Positions 34,654-43,668 of a DNA stretch of 64,000 bases are shown one piece after another (position 1 is the first letter of the stretch; each line of letters begins with the position of its first letter). The stretch covers positions 62,001 through 126,000 of the forward strand of contig JAWKZV010000001.1 of NCBI GenBank assembly GCA_041395745.1, read 5' to 3'. The translations under genes and the position numbers were made by a program. The stretch comes from Porticoccus sp041395745 (GTDB lineage Bacteria > Pseudomonadota > Gammaproteobacteria > Pseudomonadales > Porticoccaceae). Below the pieces are notes generated by a model. That model worked only from the letters and a program-made list of their open reading frames with translations, did not search any database and was not told where the DNA came from.

Positions 34654-36048
34654 ATGAGTTATGGAATTGTCAGTGTGGCCTACGTTGTGGCCAGTGTATT
34701 GTTCATCCTCAGTCTCGGCGGCCTGAGTCATCAGGAAACCGCCCGCCGGGGTAACTTTTTTGGCGTCGCCGGCATTCTGATCGCCGTCAGCGTCACCATT
34801 GCCAGCTTCGGTACCAGCGGTATTGTCAGCATTGTGCTGGCGATTCTGATCGGTAGCGGTATCGGCATTCTGCTGGCTAACAAGGTCGAAATGACCCAGA
34901 TGCCGCAGTTGGTGGCACTGTTGCACAGCTTCGTCGGTCTCGCCGCCGTGCTGGTTGGCTTCTCAGGCTATATTGAACCGCTGATCGTTACCCACGGTGC
35001 CGAACACACCATCAAGCTGGTGGAAGTGTATATAGGTATCTTTATCGGTGCGGTGACCTTCACGGGATCGTTGATTGCCTGCGGCAAACTGGACGGTAGG
35101 GTACCCAGCAAGGCACTGACCCTGCCGGGTCGCCACTACATGAATCTGGCAGCGCTGCTGTTCACCGTGGTGCTGGGAGCCATGTTTGTCGGTGCCGAGA
35201 GCAAGGCGGCAGGAATGTTTGCCCTGATTCTGATGACGGCGATCGCTTCGGTATTGGGCATTCACCTGATTATGGCGATCGGTGGAGCCGACATGCCAGT
35301 GGTGGTCTCCATGCTCAACAGCTACTCCGGATGGGCAGCGGCGGCCATCGGCTTCATGCTCGGCAACGACCTGCTGATCGTCACCGGTGCGCTGGTGGGC
35401 AGCAGTGGTGCCATCCTGAGCTATATCATGTGCCGGGCCATGAACCGCTCATTTATCAGCGTGATTCTCGGCGGCTTCGGCCAGACCAGCGGCAGCTCTT
35501 CTGTGGATTTGGGCGACCAGACAATCCAGGAGACCTCGGTGGAAGAGTTGGCTGAAGAGTTGCTCGGCTCCGACTCGGTCATCATTGTCCCCGGTTACGG
35601 TATGGCGGTGGCTCAGGCTCAAAACGCCGTGGGTGATATCACCAAGTTCCTGCGCGACAAGGGCATTACCGTCCGTTTTGGTATTCACCCGGTTGCCGGA
35701 CGCCTGCCAGGGCACATGAACGTACTGCTGGCGGAAGCCCACGTACCCTACGACATCGTGCTGGAAATGGATGAAATCAATGACGATTTCCCCTCCACCG
35801 ACGTGGTGCTGGTGATTGGTGCCAATGACACCGTCAACCCGGCTGCGTCGGAAGACCCGGGCAGCCCGATTGCCGGCATGCCGGTGCTGGAAGTGTGGAA
35901 GGCGCGCCAGGTGGTGATCCTGAAGCGGGGTATGGCGACCGGTTACTCCGGCGTTGAAAACCCGCTGTTCTACAAGGAGAACGCCCGCATGCTGTTCGGC
36001 GATGCCAAGGAGACCGTCGATCGGATACTCGGTGCCCTGCGCGGTTAA
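34654..36048 (+). CDS. pntB: NAD(P) transhydrogenase subunit beta PntB
   Basis: The 464-residue partner of PntA has about eight membrane helices and the NADP-binding dIII domain (VIIVPGYGMAVAQAQ, VRFGIHPVAGRLPGHMNVLLAEA, VIGANDTVNPAA, RGMATGYSGVENPLFY). It follows a good ribosome site (AAGGAGG at 34641-34647). An intrinsic terminator lies 20 bases past its stop, closing the pntAB operon. Confidence 0.97.
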   Translation: MSYGIVSVAYVVASVLFILSLGGLSHQETARRGNFFGVAGILIAVSVTIASFGTSGIVSIVLAILIGSGIGILLANKVEMTQMPQLVALLHSFVGLAAVLVGFSGYIEPLIVTHGAEHTIKLVEVYIGIFIGAVTFTGSLIACGKLDGRVPSKALTLPGRHYMNLAALLFTVVLGAMFVGAESKAAGMFALILMTAIASVLGIHLIMAIGGADMPVVVSMLNSYSGWAAAAIGFMLGNDLLIVTGALVGSSGAILSYIMCRAMNRSFISVILGGFGQTSGSSSVDLGDQTIQETSVEELAEELLGSDSVIIVPGYGMAVAQAQNAVGDITKFLRDKGITVRFGIHPVAGRLPGHMNVLLAEAHVPYDIVLEMDEINDDFPSTDVVLVIGANDTVNPAASEDPGSPIAGMPVLEVWKARQVVILKRGMATGYSGVENPLFYKENARMLFGDAKETVDRILGALRG

Positions 36049-36067
36049 GCGATCGTCCATCCATCGG

Positions 36068-36095
36068 AAACGGCCTGCCAATGCAGGCCGTTTTT
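36068..36095 (+). terminator. Intrinsic terminator after pntB
   Basis: A perfect 11-base stem (AAACGGCCTGC with GCAGGCCGTTT), a four-base CAAT loop and a T tail. It is well placed to end the pntAB transcript. Confidence 0.9.
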
Positions 36096-36143
36096 GTTTA
36101 AATCAAAGGAAGTTATCCCGATGCTGAGGAAAGGAGTTCTGCG

Positions 36144-36527
36144 ATGAACAGCTGGTTATTTCCCTGGAGTGGTTTTTTCAGGTCGCCGTTGAGCGGCGAT
36201 GTAAATCAGGACTATAAGCCGGTCACCACCTGGTTTTCTCCCCAACTTGAAGTCAATTTCGCCGGTGACCGCGAGATAGAGACAGAAGTGGTCTCCGGAG
36301 TAGCCAGTTATGGAAAACAACTGGGTACCTTGATCGACGCCGTGCTGGAACTCGCGGATGGAGAGAGGGGGGAAGCGTTGGTTAAGCTCAAAGCCCTCGC
36401 CGAGCAGGTCGAAAAGATCAAACAGGATCATGCGGCCAAGCTGGAACAGCGCGTGCGGGCTGACCTCGAGAAATTGCAGAAGCAGGATCCTGCGGCTTTT
36501 GCAACACTGCTCAAAGAGTTTCGCTAG
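36144..36527 (+). CDS. Small conserved hypothetical protein
   Basis: The 127-residue protein is preceded by AAGGAG at a good distance from its ATG. The first third begins with a Trp/Phe-rich MNSWLFPWSGFFRSPLSGDV, and the last 60 residues form a probable charged coiled coil (LAEQVEKIKQDHAAKLEQRV). There is no signal peptide or membrane helix. I do not recognise the family. It lies between the pntB terminator and a convergent gene. Confidence 0.7.
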   Translation: MNSWLFPWSGFFRSPLSGDVNQDYKPVTTWFSPQLEVNFAGDREIETEVVSGVASYGKQLGTLIDAVLELADGERGEALVKLKALAEQVEKIKQDHAAKLEQRVRADLEKLQKQDPAAFATLLKEFR

Positions 36528-36537
36528 TCCGCCGTTG

Positions 36538-37077
36538 TTACATGCTCTGCATCATCGCCAGTAGGTAGATGCTGGGTATGTGGATGTTCTGCTCGTCTGT
36601 TTCTCCGCTCAGGACAATATCCAGGCCCTGACCGAGATGATTGGCGAGGTCCTCAATCCCCATGTTGACTTCCAATTGCTCTTCTTTTTTGCCTGCGGAA
36701 AGCTTGTTACTGGGCTCCAGCCGCGAAAGCACGGTGAGAGACATGGCAGAGCCATCTTTTTCCCGCACCTTTGAGTAATTGGCCCACTGTTGGCTCATGT
36801 ACAGCGCAGTAATGTGCAGTTTATAGATTTCGTTGTCCTCGGGATCGACGATCCTGAGCAGGTAGATTTCAGAGAAGTGGACGGATAGGTCATTGCCGGG
36901 CTCCACCAGGTTGGCGCCCTTGGTGACTTCCCCCTGTTGGGGGTGCAGGGTCAGCGAAGTCTGTTCCTTGATCTGGCGGAGCTTATCCCAGGTGGCACGC
37001 CGCTCTTCCTCGCTGACGCCATAACAGAGCTGGCTCAGGCTGGTTAGAAAAACCAGCAGTGAAATCGCTTTTTTCAT
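36538..37077 (-). CDS. Exported protein of unknown function
   Basis: The 179-residue product starts at MKKAISLLVFLTSL, a clear signal peptide (cleavage near CYG-VSEEE). The mature part is soluble and beta-rich; residues such as VHFSEIYLLRIVDPEDNEIYKLHITALY suggest a sandwich fold but no family is recognised. It is the last gene of the minus-strand operon that contains DUF547 and the glycosyltransferase, 49 bases after DUF547. Confidence 0.7.
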   Translation of the reverse strand: MKKAISLLVFLTSLSQLCYGVSEEERRATWDKLRQIKEQTSLTLHPQQGEVTKGANLVEPGNDLSVHFSEIYLLRIVDPEDNEIYKLHITALYMSQQWANYSKVREKDGSAMSLTVLSRLEPSNKLSAGKKEEQLEVNMGIEDLANHLGQGLDIVLSGETDEQNIHIPSIYLLAMMQSM

Positions 37078-37126
37078 GAATGGATTTCCTTGTCTTTTCC
37101 TCTGCTGCTGTTCCGGGCTCAACCCG

Positions 37127-37948
37127 TCAGGGCTGGTTTAGTGCCCAGTCATAGTGATCCTTTAGCTCCCCCTGATAACTGGCCAGTCTTGGTGCCATGG
37201 AAGGGGACGCGTGTTGCAGCAGGTGGCGGATCAGTTTGCTGTCGCTGCCGCCGAAATCCTCCCGATACCAGTTGTAGATACTGGATACCCAGAGCACCTT
37301 GTCCCGGAAGTCGACCCCTCGGGGGTGGTTCACATAGTCACGGGCCGCCAGGTCCAGTTGTTCATCCAGATCAGCGGCGCTGTAGGCCTGCTTTGCCAGG
37401 TTGGGGCAGCCCAGGCTAGCGCAGTTCACCGCGTAATGAATGCGATTGTCACGGAACAGCGGGCGCAGGATGCGGTGCTCAATGTCATTGAGGCTCAGTG
37501 TCTGACCTGTAATGTGGGTAATCTCGTCGTCCCATGGACCGAAATGGAACAACCCTCCCAGCTTTGTAATGGACTTCACCGGGTAGTGTCTGACGATCAG
37601 GTCGACGGTGAGGGCATTGTAGATGTTGATCCAGTAGGCCTTCTGTTCCGTGCGGTTGAACGTGCGCGGATCAAGCTGCTGCATATGCTCCAGATAGCGG
37701 GCTAGTAACTGTTTGTCCTGGGCGGATATCCCACCGTAATCAAAGCGGTTGATGCCCGATGGGTGGTTGTCGACCAGGTTGTGGTCCAGTACGGATTGCC
37801 ACTCGCCGTGGTCAATCCGGGCGGTGCTGCTTTCATCACTGGCGGCCCAGAACTCAAGGGCCTCGCTGGCCGGTGCCGAATAGGCATGGTCAGCCAGTAG
37901 AAGCAGTAATGGCAGCAGCAATATCGCTATGGGGCGGAGCAGGTTCAT
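37127..37948 (-). CDS. DUF547 domain-containing exported protein
   Basis: The 273-residue protein has a signal peptide (LLLPLLLLLADHAYSA) and the DUF547 blocks: AYWINIYNALTVDLIV, LNDIEHRILRP, HYAVNCASLGCPNLA and VLWVSSIYNWYREDFG. The Cys/His pattern in this family resembles a thiol-enzyme site but activity is not established. It overlaps the glycosyltransferase gene by four bases, so they are co-translated. Confidence 0.88.
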   Translation of the reverse strand: MNLLRPIAILLLPLLLLLADHAYSAPASEALEFWAASDESSTARIDHGEWQSVLDHNLVDNHPSGINRFDYGGISAQDKQLLARYLEHMQQLDPRTFNRTEQKAYWINIYNALTVDLIVRHYPVKSITKLGGLFHFGPWDDEITHITGQTLSLNDIEHRILRPLFRDNRIHYAVNCASLGCPNLAKQAYSAADLDEQLDLAARDYVNHPRGVDFRDKVLWVSSIYNWYREDFGGSDSKLIRHLLQHASPSMAPRLASYQGELKDHYDWALNQP

Positions 37949-38724
37949 CGCTCGGTGTCCCCCATTGGTGTGAGGGGAGAAATGTCTTCCCCGAGGCGAG
38001 GCTGGCGCCTATCCTGCCACCACAGCCGGGCGATCATCGACAGAATGCCATGGGCTGCGCCGACAGTACCTTTCAGGGTGCCGCTGATCTTGGAGCGGCC
38101 GATGCGTCGGTAGGTGTCCACTGGCACTTCGACTAATTTTATGCCCTGCTGGATCGCCTTGACCTGCATTTCCACCGTCCAGCCGAAGCCTCGGTCCGCC
38201 ATGTGCAGACGCCGATAGGACTCCCAGCGGATAGCGCGGAATGGCCCCAGGTCTGTCACCTGGGCGCCCCAAATTATCCGGATCAGCAAGCTTGCAAGGC
38301 GATTGCCGAAGCGCTGGGGAAAGGTGAGTGCACCTGGCTCCATTTTTCCCAGCACCCGCGAACCGATGGCCAGATCGGCCCCACAGTTGATGGCAGCAAT
38401 CAGCGGCAGCGCCTGTTCTGCCCGAAAGGCGTTGTCGCCATCCACGAACAGCAGTATGTCCTCATCGTGCAACTGGCCGATCGCCGTCAGGCAAGCCAGG
38501 CCGTACCCCGCTACCGGTTGATGAACCACTTTGGCACCCGCGCGGAGGGCCATGTCGGCGGTCTGGTCACGAGAGCCATTGTCACAGACCACGATGCTGT
38601 CAATCAGCGCTTCGCCGTTATCGGAGCGGAGATTTCGCAGTCCCGCCACTACCGAGCCGATGGCCAGTTCCTCATCCCTGGCGGGAATGACGGCAGCGAT
38701 TCTGGTAGTGATTGTTGGGGTCAT
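37945..38724 (-). CDS. Family 2 glycosyltransferase (DPM/DPG synthase-like)
   Basis: A GT-A fold transferase of about 259 residues: AAVIPARDEELAIGSVVAGL, VCDNGSRDQT, ILLFVDGDNAF (DXD) and the DLGPFRAIRWE acceptor segment, followed by GFGWTVEMQVKA. This is the polyprenyl-phosphate glycosyltransferase type. A TTG at 38745 forms a TTGA overlap with the upstream stop and could be an alternative start. The GT-C type enzyme encoded divergently at 39153 could use its lipid-linked sugar. Confidence 0.85.
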   Translation of the reverse strand: MTPTITTRIAAVIPARDEELAIGSVVAGLRNLRSDNGEALIDSIVVCDNGSRDQTADMALRAGAKVVHQPVAGYGLACLTAIGQLHDEDILLFVDGDNAFRAEQALPLIAAINCGADLAIGSRVLGKMEPGALTFPQRFGNRLASLLIRIIWGAQVTDLGPFRAIRWESYRRLHMADRGFGWTVEMQVKAIQQGIKLVEVPVDTYRRIGRSKISGTLKGTVGAAHGILSMIARLWWQDRRQPRLGEDISPLTPMGDTER

Positions 38725-38741
38725 ATCGCTCAAGTCTCCAC

Positions 38742-39044
38742 TCAATTGAGCCTGAACAGGGTTTTCAGGTAGATACTGACGGCTTCGTGCTCATCCTCGC
38801 TGAGAATGTCGGTGAACTCCCTGTCATTTTCCAGGCGAGGGATGATTTCCCTGGCCTTGTCGGCGTTGATCACCACATCCGCCAGCGGACAGCCCTCGCA
38901 GGCCAGCTTGCGGTGGTAGGCATGTTTGCCGATCAGGTAGGGATCGTTTTCGTCATTGAGGGGGAGGGTGATGGAAGCCTGGGCAACGGCTGTGAAAACA
39001 GAGAGGAAAAGGGTGAGAAACAAAGTTCTGGTCATCATCCTCAT
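38742..39044 (-). CDS. Small exported protein with CxxC
   Basis: The start is taken at 39044, behind a GGAGGG ribosome site. The 100-residue product has a signal peptide (TLFLTLFLSVFTAVAQA) and a mature part of about 80 residues with a CEGCP motif; no haem-ligating His follows, so it is not a cytochrome. Family not recognised. It leads the operon with the glycosyltransferase and DUF547 genes. Confidence 0.65.
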   Translation of the reverse strand: MRMMTRTLFLTLFLSVFTAVAQASITLPLNDENDPYLIGKHAYHRKLACEGCPLADVVINADKAREIIPRLENDREFTDILSEDEHEAVSIYLKTLFRLN

Positions 39045-39152
39045 GACTTGCCCCCTCCCGATGGGCCATAAGTAAGTGTGTAGGTCAATGCATAGAGTGC
39101 GGGGAATGTAAATCGTTCGCTTTTTGCTAATGGCGATGGGACACTCCCGGGC

Positions 39153-40484
39153 ATGGATGAGCAAACTATTGCCGACCCGAGCGGGCACTGGCAGAGGATT
39201 TTTCCCGGGTGGTGGCCGGGGTCGGTCAACGCCATTGGGTTAGGCTGTGCGCTGCTCTACGCATTGTTGGCCTGGTATTCGTGGCACCCGCAACAGCTGA
39301 CCCCGTGGAGCTTCTTCGGGTTGCTGGGATGTGCTTTTGCTCTGTCGCTGATCGCCTGTCTGCGGGCAAAGCAACTGTCAGCAGTGCAGGTTCTCGTTTG
39401 GGCCGCGGTATTTCGCCTGATCGGTTGCTTGGGGCAGCCGTTGTTGGAGGATGATTTTTTTCGCTACCTGTGGGATGGCTATCGCTTTGCTGTAGATGGG
39501 TCACCCTACGCAGTGCCGCCGGCTGTGTTTTTTGGTGATGGGTCCATCCCCCAGGCACTGCTCAACGTATTGGGGCAGATCAACTATCCCCAGGTGCCCA
39601 CCATCTACGGCCCCACTCTGGAATACAGTTTCCTGCTCGGTTACCTGGTTGCCCCTGCACAGGTCTGGCCACTGCAATGGCTGTACTCCCTGGTGGATCT
39701 GGCCCTGGTTGCACTGTTGCTGAGAATGGCGGAACCCCGCTGGGTACTCCTTTACGCCTGGTCGCCACTGGTGATCAAGGAACTGGCCTTCACCGCCCAC
39801 CCGGACGTGCTGGGAGTGTTTTTCCTGATGCTGGCCCTGCATTGGCGCCAGCGTCAGTGGTTCGCCGGGGCGGCTACCGCCCTGGCGTTGAGTGTCGGGG
39901 CCAAGGTATTTGCGCTGTTGTTCGTGCCCTTTGTACTGTGGCGGATGCCTCTGCGTTACTGGATGCTGTTCACTCTGGTGCTGGCCGCCCTCTATGTCCC
40001 TTTTCTGTTGCACAGTGGTTCCGAACTGGCGGGGCTGCAGGTCTTCCTGCAGCACTGGCAATTCAACGGTTCACTTTACCCATTGCTGGGACGGTGGCTC
40101 GATCCTATCGCCGCAAAAATGTTGCTGGGCGGCATCCTTTTGGGGTTTTGCGGAATTTTGTTGCTGCGCCACTGCCGGCGGCGTGACGGGCAACTGCCCC
40201 GAGGTGATCTGCTGTTCGGAGTTTTCTTCCTGGTGGCACCGGTGGTCAATGCCTGGTACCTGATTTGGCTGTTGCCGTTTGCGGTCCTGAATCCACGCTG
40301 CTGGAGCTGGGCTTTCTCTTTCACTGTGTTGCTGTCTTATGTCATTGGTTTGAATTTCGATTTGCCCGGGCTGGACCCTGTCCGCATGCCTCTGTGGGCA
40401 AGTCTTCTGGAATATGGAGCGGTTGTACTGGCTTTCGGGCTGGATTACTGGCGTTGCTATGGCCGTCGGCTGAAGACTGCCTGA
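39153..40484 (+). CDS. GT-C type polytopic glycosyltransferase (GT87/PIG-M-like)
   Basis: The 443-residue protein has about eleven hydrophobic segments and an acidic DDFFRYLWDGYRF loop between the first membrane segments, the hallmark of GT-C enzymes that take polyprenyl-phosphate sugars. It is most like mannosyltransferases of the GT87 group. It lies divergent from the GT2/DUF547 operon and may form a pathway with it for a membrane-linked glycan. Exact sugar and acceptor are unknown. Confidence 0.75.
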   Translation: MDEQTIADPSGHWQRIFPGWWPGSVNAIGLGCALLYALLAWYSWHPQQLTPWSFFGLLGCAFALSLIACLRAKQLSAVQVLVWAAVFRLIGCLGQPLLEDDFFRYLWDGYRFAVDGSPYAVPPAVFFGDGSIPQALLNVLGQINYPQVPTIYGPTLEYSFLLGYLVAPAQVWPLQWLYSLVDLALVALLLRMAEPRWVLLYAWSPLVIKELAFTAHPDVLGVFFLMLALHWRQRQWFAGAATALALSVGAKVFALLFVPFVLWRMPLRYWMLFTLVLAALYVPFLLHSGSELAGLQVFLQHWQFNGSLYPLLGRWLDPIAAKMLLGGILLGFCGILLLRHCRRRDGQLPRGDLLFGVFFLVAPVVNAWYLIWLLPFAVLNPRCWSWAFSFTVLLSYVIGLNFDLPGLDPVRMPLWASLLEYGAVVLAFGLDYWRCYGRRLKTA

Positions 40485-40563
40485 CAGGGCAGGGAAGATG
40501 CACTGACAAAATCCCCCGTTGTCCGTATCATTTCTCACCTTGTTAAGCGGTGGAGACCAAGGC

Positions 40564-41619
40564 ATGAGTGAATCCCCAGTACGCCTGACCGAGTACAGTC
40601 ACGGCGCGGGTTGTGGCTGCAAGATTTCCCCCATGGTGCTGGACCAGATTCTGGTATCCCAGCTCCAGTTGCCGGGTTTTCCCCAGTTGCTGGTCGGGAA
40701 CAGCAGCAAGGACGATGCAGCGGCCTTCGACCTGGGCAATGGCCAGGTAGTGCTGAGTACCACTGACTTTTTCATGCCGATTGTGGACGACCCCTTCGAC
40801 TTTGGACGCATTGCTGCCACCAATGCCATCAGCGATATCTATGCCATGGGTGGTCAGCCGCTGATGGCGATCGCTATTCTCGGCTGGCCTATCAACAGTC
40901 TGCCGCCGGAGGTGGCGCAGCAGGTGGTTGAGGGCGGTCGCCGCGCCTGTGCCGATGCCGGTATTCCCCTGGCGGGCGGCCACAGTATCGATGCCCCTGA
41001 ACCCATTTTTGGCTTGGCCGTTACTGGCCTTACCACTCGTGAGCAGCTCAAACAGAATGATCGCGCGCAGGTCGGCGACAAACTCTACCTGACCAAGCCA
41101 CTGGGTATTGGCATCCTTACCACCGCGCAAAAACAGAAAAAGCTGCAACCGCAACATACCCACCTGGCCCGCGACATCATGTGCCAGTTGAATACCGTCG
41201 GCGCAGAGGCTGCCAGACTAGAAGGAGTGACGGCAATTACCGACGTAACCGGCTTTGGCCTGATGGGGCACTTGCTGGAGGTCTGTGAGGGCAGTGGGGT
41301 GCAGGCTGTGGTGAACGCCGCTGCCGTGCCAATGATTCCGGAAGTGCCGGAATATCTCACCCAGGGCTGTGTCCCAGGCGGTACCGGTCGCAACCTGGCC
41401 AGCTACGGCCACAAGCTGGCGCCGATGGCGGTGCGCTGGCAGCAGTTGCTGTGCGATCCCCAGACCAGCGGTGGCCTGCTGATTGCGGTGCGTCCTGAAC
41501 AGGCTGCGGCACTGGAGACCCTGTTGGCAGAGCGTGGATTACATGCCGGCTGCATTGGAGAACTGCAAGTGCAAAGTGGCGACAAGCTGGTCCATGTGAT
41601 TGCCGAGGGAGTTCTGTGA
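40564..41619 (+). CDS. selD: Selenophosphate synthetase SelD
   Basis: SelD makes selenophosphate from selenide and ATP, the selenium donor for Sec and 2-selenouridine. The ATG at 40564 (MSESPVRLTEYSHGAGCGCK) gives Cys17 and Lys20, the same numbers as in E. coli. The remaining blocks are standard: DDAAAFDLGNGQVVLSTTDFF, DPFDFGRIAATNAISDIYAMGG, DVTGFGLMGHLLE, CDPQTSGGLL. It is 351 residues long and the first gene of a five-gene operon. Confidence 0.97.
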   Translation: MSESPVRLTEYSHGAGCGCKISPMVLDQILVSQLQLPGFPQLLVGNSSKDDAAAFDLGNGQVVLSTTDFFMPIVDDPFDFGRIAATNAISDIYAMGGQPLMAIAILGWPINSLPPEVAQQVVEGGRRACADAGIPLAGGHSIDAPEPIFGLAVTGLTTREQLKQNDRAQVGDKLYLTKPLGIGILTTAQKQKKLQPQHTHLARDIMCQLNTVGAEAARLEGVTAITDVTGFGLMGHLLEVCEGSGVQAVVNAAAVPMIPEVPEYLTQGCVPGGTGRNLASYGHKLAPMAVRWQQLLCDPQTSGGLLIAVRPEQAAALETLLAERGLHAGCIGELQVQSGDKLVHVIAEGVL

Positions 41620-42782
41620 AGAACCCTTTAAAGAACTCTTTGCAGCACTCCTTGAAGAGCCCTGTGAGTCGACCCGACGCGAAGCCGGATAAAGGGGATT
41701 TCCTGTCGATTTTCCTCAACGATATCCCCATGATCGACACCCGTGCTCCGATCGAATTTGAAAAGGGCGCCCTCCCTACCAGTGTCAGCTTGCCGCTGAT
41801 GACCAACGAGGAGCGGGCGCAGGTGGGCACCTGCTATAAACAGCAGGGACAGCAAGCCGCCATCGAACTGGGCCACAGCCTGGTCTGCGGTGAGGTCAAG
41901 GAACGGCGGGTGGCGGCCTGGGTCGACTTCGCCCGGCGCAACCCCCAGGGCTACCTGTATTGCTGGCGGGGCGGCTTGCGCAGCCAGATCTGCCAGCAGT
42001 GGATGGCCGAGGCCGGCTGTGATTACCCGCGCATTGGCGGCGGCTACAAGGCCATGCGCCGCTTCCTGATCGACGAATTCGAACGGATTTGTACTGAGCG
42101 GCCGCTGCTATTGCTGGGTGGCCGCACCGGCTGCAATAAAACGGCGCTGATCGGCGAGTTGCCCCAGGCTGTTGACCTGGAGAGATTGGCAAATCACCTC
42201 GGCTCCAGCTTCGGTCGCCGCCCCGGTGGTCAGCCTACTCAGCTCAGCTTTGAAAATGCCGTGGCGGTGTCACTGTTGAAGGCCGAGCATCGGCTGCCCT
42301 CCGGGGGACAGTCGATTCTGCTGGAGGATGAGGGCCGTATGGTAGGTAGTTGCGCGGTACCACCACTATTGCGACAGACCATGGTGCACAGTCCACTGGT
42401 GGTGCTTGAAGTGCCTCTGGAGGAGCGCATTGAACACACCTATCGCAATTACATCCTCAACAGACTGGGGGAGTGGCAACAGCATCTGGGCGAGAATGAG
42501 GGCTTTTCAGCCTTTGCCGATGACCTGACCCAGTCGCTGTTCCGTGTGCGCAAACGCCTGGGCGGTGTGCGCTATAGCGAGATTGGTGAACAGTTGGCTT
42601 CGGCACTGGCGTCTCACCGCAATGGTGATCCGGAACAGCATCGCGGCTGGATAGAACGGCTGCTGGTGGATTATTACGACCCCATGTACGACTACCAACT
42701 CAGCACGCGCGTCGAGCTGATTGTCTTCCGGGGTGATCGAGCCGCTGTGCGCGATTACCTCACCCATGACCACCAACACTGA
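41616..42782 (+). CDS. selU: tRNA 2-selenouridine synthase SelU (MnmH)
   Basis: SelU replaces the sulfur of 2-thiouridine at the tRNA wobble position with selenium through a geranylated intermediate. The start is a GTG overlapping the selD stop (GTGA). The 388-residue protein has a rhodanese half with catalytic Cys116 (YCWRGGLRSQ) and a P-loop half with GGRTGCNKT (about residues 168-176). Because selA/selB are not in this window, selenium use through tRNA is what the operon shows. Confidence 0.95.
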   Translation: MKNPLKNSLQHSLKSPVSRPDAKPDKGDFLSIFLNDIPMIDTRAPIEFEKGALPTSVSLPLMTNEERAQVGTCYKQQGQQAAIELGHSLVCGEVKERRVAAWVDFARRNPQGYLYCWRGGLRSQICQQWMAEAGCDYPRIGGGYKAMRRFLIDEFERICTERPLLLLGGRTGCNKTALIGELPQAVDLERLANHLGSSFGRRPGGQPTQLSFENAVAVSLLKAEHRLPSGGQSILLEDEGRMVGSCAVPPLLRQTMVHSPLVVLEVPLEERIEHTYRNYILNRLGEWQQHLGENEGFSAFADDLTQSLFRVRKRLGGVRYSEIGEQLASALASHRNGDPEQHRGWIERLLVDYYDPMYDYQLSTRVELIVFRGDRAAVRDYLTHDHQH

Positions 42783-42798
42783 TCAACAGGGAGTTTTT

Positions 42799-43668
42799 AT
42801 GTCACTTCTGGGCAAAATTCTGAGACTGCCAGTCATTGCGCTATTGCTGCTTTCGGGGCTGGCACGGGCTGAAACGTTTGTCTTTACCGCCATTCCCGAT
42901 GAGGATCAGTCCCGCCTGCAGCAACGGTTTGGCAAGGTGGCCGAATACCTGAGTGAGAAGCTTGGTGTGGAAGTGCTCTACATCCCGGTGAAATCCTACG
43001 CTGCCGCTATCACTGCCTTCCGCAATGACCAGGTGCAGCTGGCCTGGTTCGGCGGCCTGTCCGGAGTGCAGGCGCGGGGACTGGTGCCCGGTTCCGAAGC
43101 GCTGGCCCAGGGCTTTGAAGACCAGTTCTTCAAAAGCTATTTCATCGCCAATGTCAGTGCCGGTGTAGAGTCGGCGGCAACGTTGAGCGATGCCCTGAAA
43201 GGCAAGACTTTCACCTTCGGCTCCAAGGGCTCCACTTCCGGTCGCCTGATGCCGGAGTTTTACCTGCGCGAACACTTCAAGGCCGCTCCCGAGGATATCT
43301 TCTCCCGGGTGGGCTTTTCCGATGACCACAGTCGCACCATCGCCCTGGTGCAGTCAGGCGCCTACCAGGTTGGCGCGGTGAATTACACCGTGTGGGAAAC
43401 TGAACTTCAGGAGGGCAAGGTCGATCCGAGCAAGGTTCAGGTCATCTGGACCACACCGACCTATCCGGACTATCAGTGGAGCATCCGCGGTGATGTGGAC
43501 GCCCGCTACGGCGACGGGTTCAAGGAAAAGGTGCGAGCGGCATTGCTGGAAATGAAAGATCCGGCGCTACTGGAAAGCTTCCCCCGGCAGAGCTTTGTAC
43601 CCGCCAGCAATGACGACTACGGCCCCATTGAGGCCACCGCCCAGGCTATCGGACTCATGGATGAGTGA
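42799..43668 (+). CDS. PhnD-like periplasmic binding protein, putative selenium-oxyanion transporter
   Basis: The 289-residue protein has a signal peptide (LLLLSGLARA-ETF) and a PhnD/TauA-type binding fold: DQSRLQQRFGKVAEYLSEKLGVEV, GGLSGVQARGLVPGSEALAQ, FTFGSKGSTSGRLMPEFYL, FSDDHSRTIALVQSGAYQVGAVNY. Its branch is known to occur beside selD and has been annotated as a putative selenate ABC transporter component. Position 16 bases after selU supports selenium uptake rather than phosphonate uptake; ligand identity is an inference. Confidence 0.82.
   Translation: MSLLGKILRLPVIALLLLSGLARAETFVFTAIPDEDQSRLQQRFGKVAEYLSEKLGVEVLYIPVKSYAAAITAFRNDQVQLAWFGGLSGVQARGLVPGSEALAQGFEDQFFKSYFIANVSAGVESAATLSDALKGKTFTFGSKGSTSGRLMPEFYLREHFKAAPEDIFSRVGFSDDHSRTIALVQSGAYQVGAVNYTVWETELQEGKVDPSKVQVIWTTPTYPDYQWSIRGDVDARYGDGFKEKVRAALLEMKDPALLESFPRQSFVPASNDDYGPIEATAQAIGLMDE

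Noticed and set aside
42721..42798. N-terminal extension of the binding-protein frame into selU
   Set aside because: The signal peptide begins at 42799 behind CAGGGAG; the upstream codons are just the end of selU in another frame.
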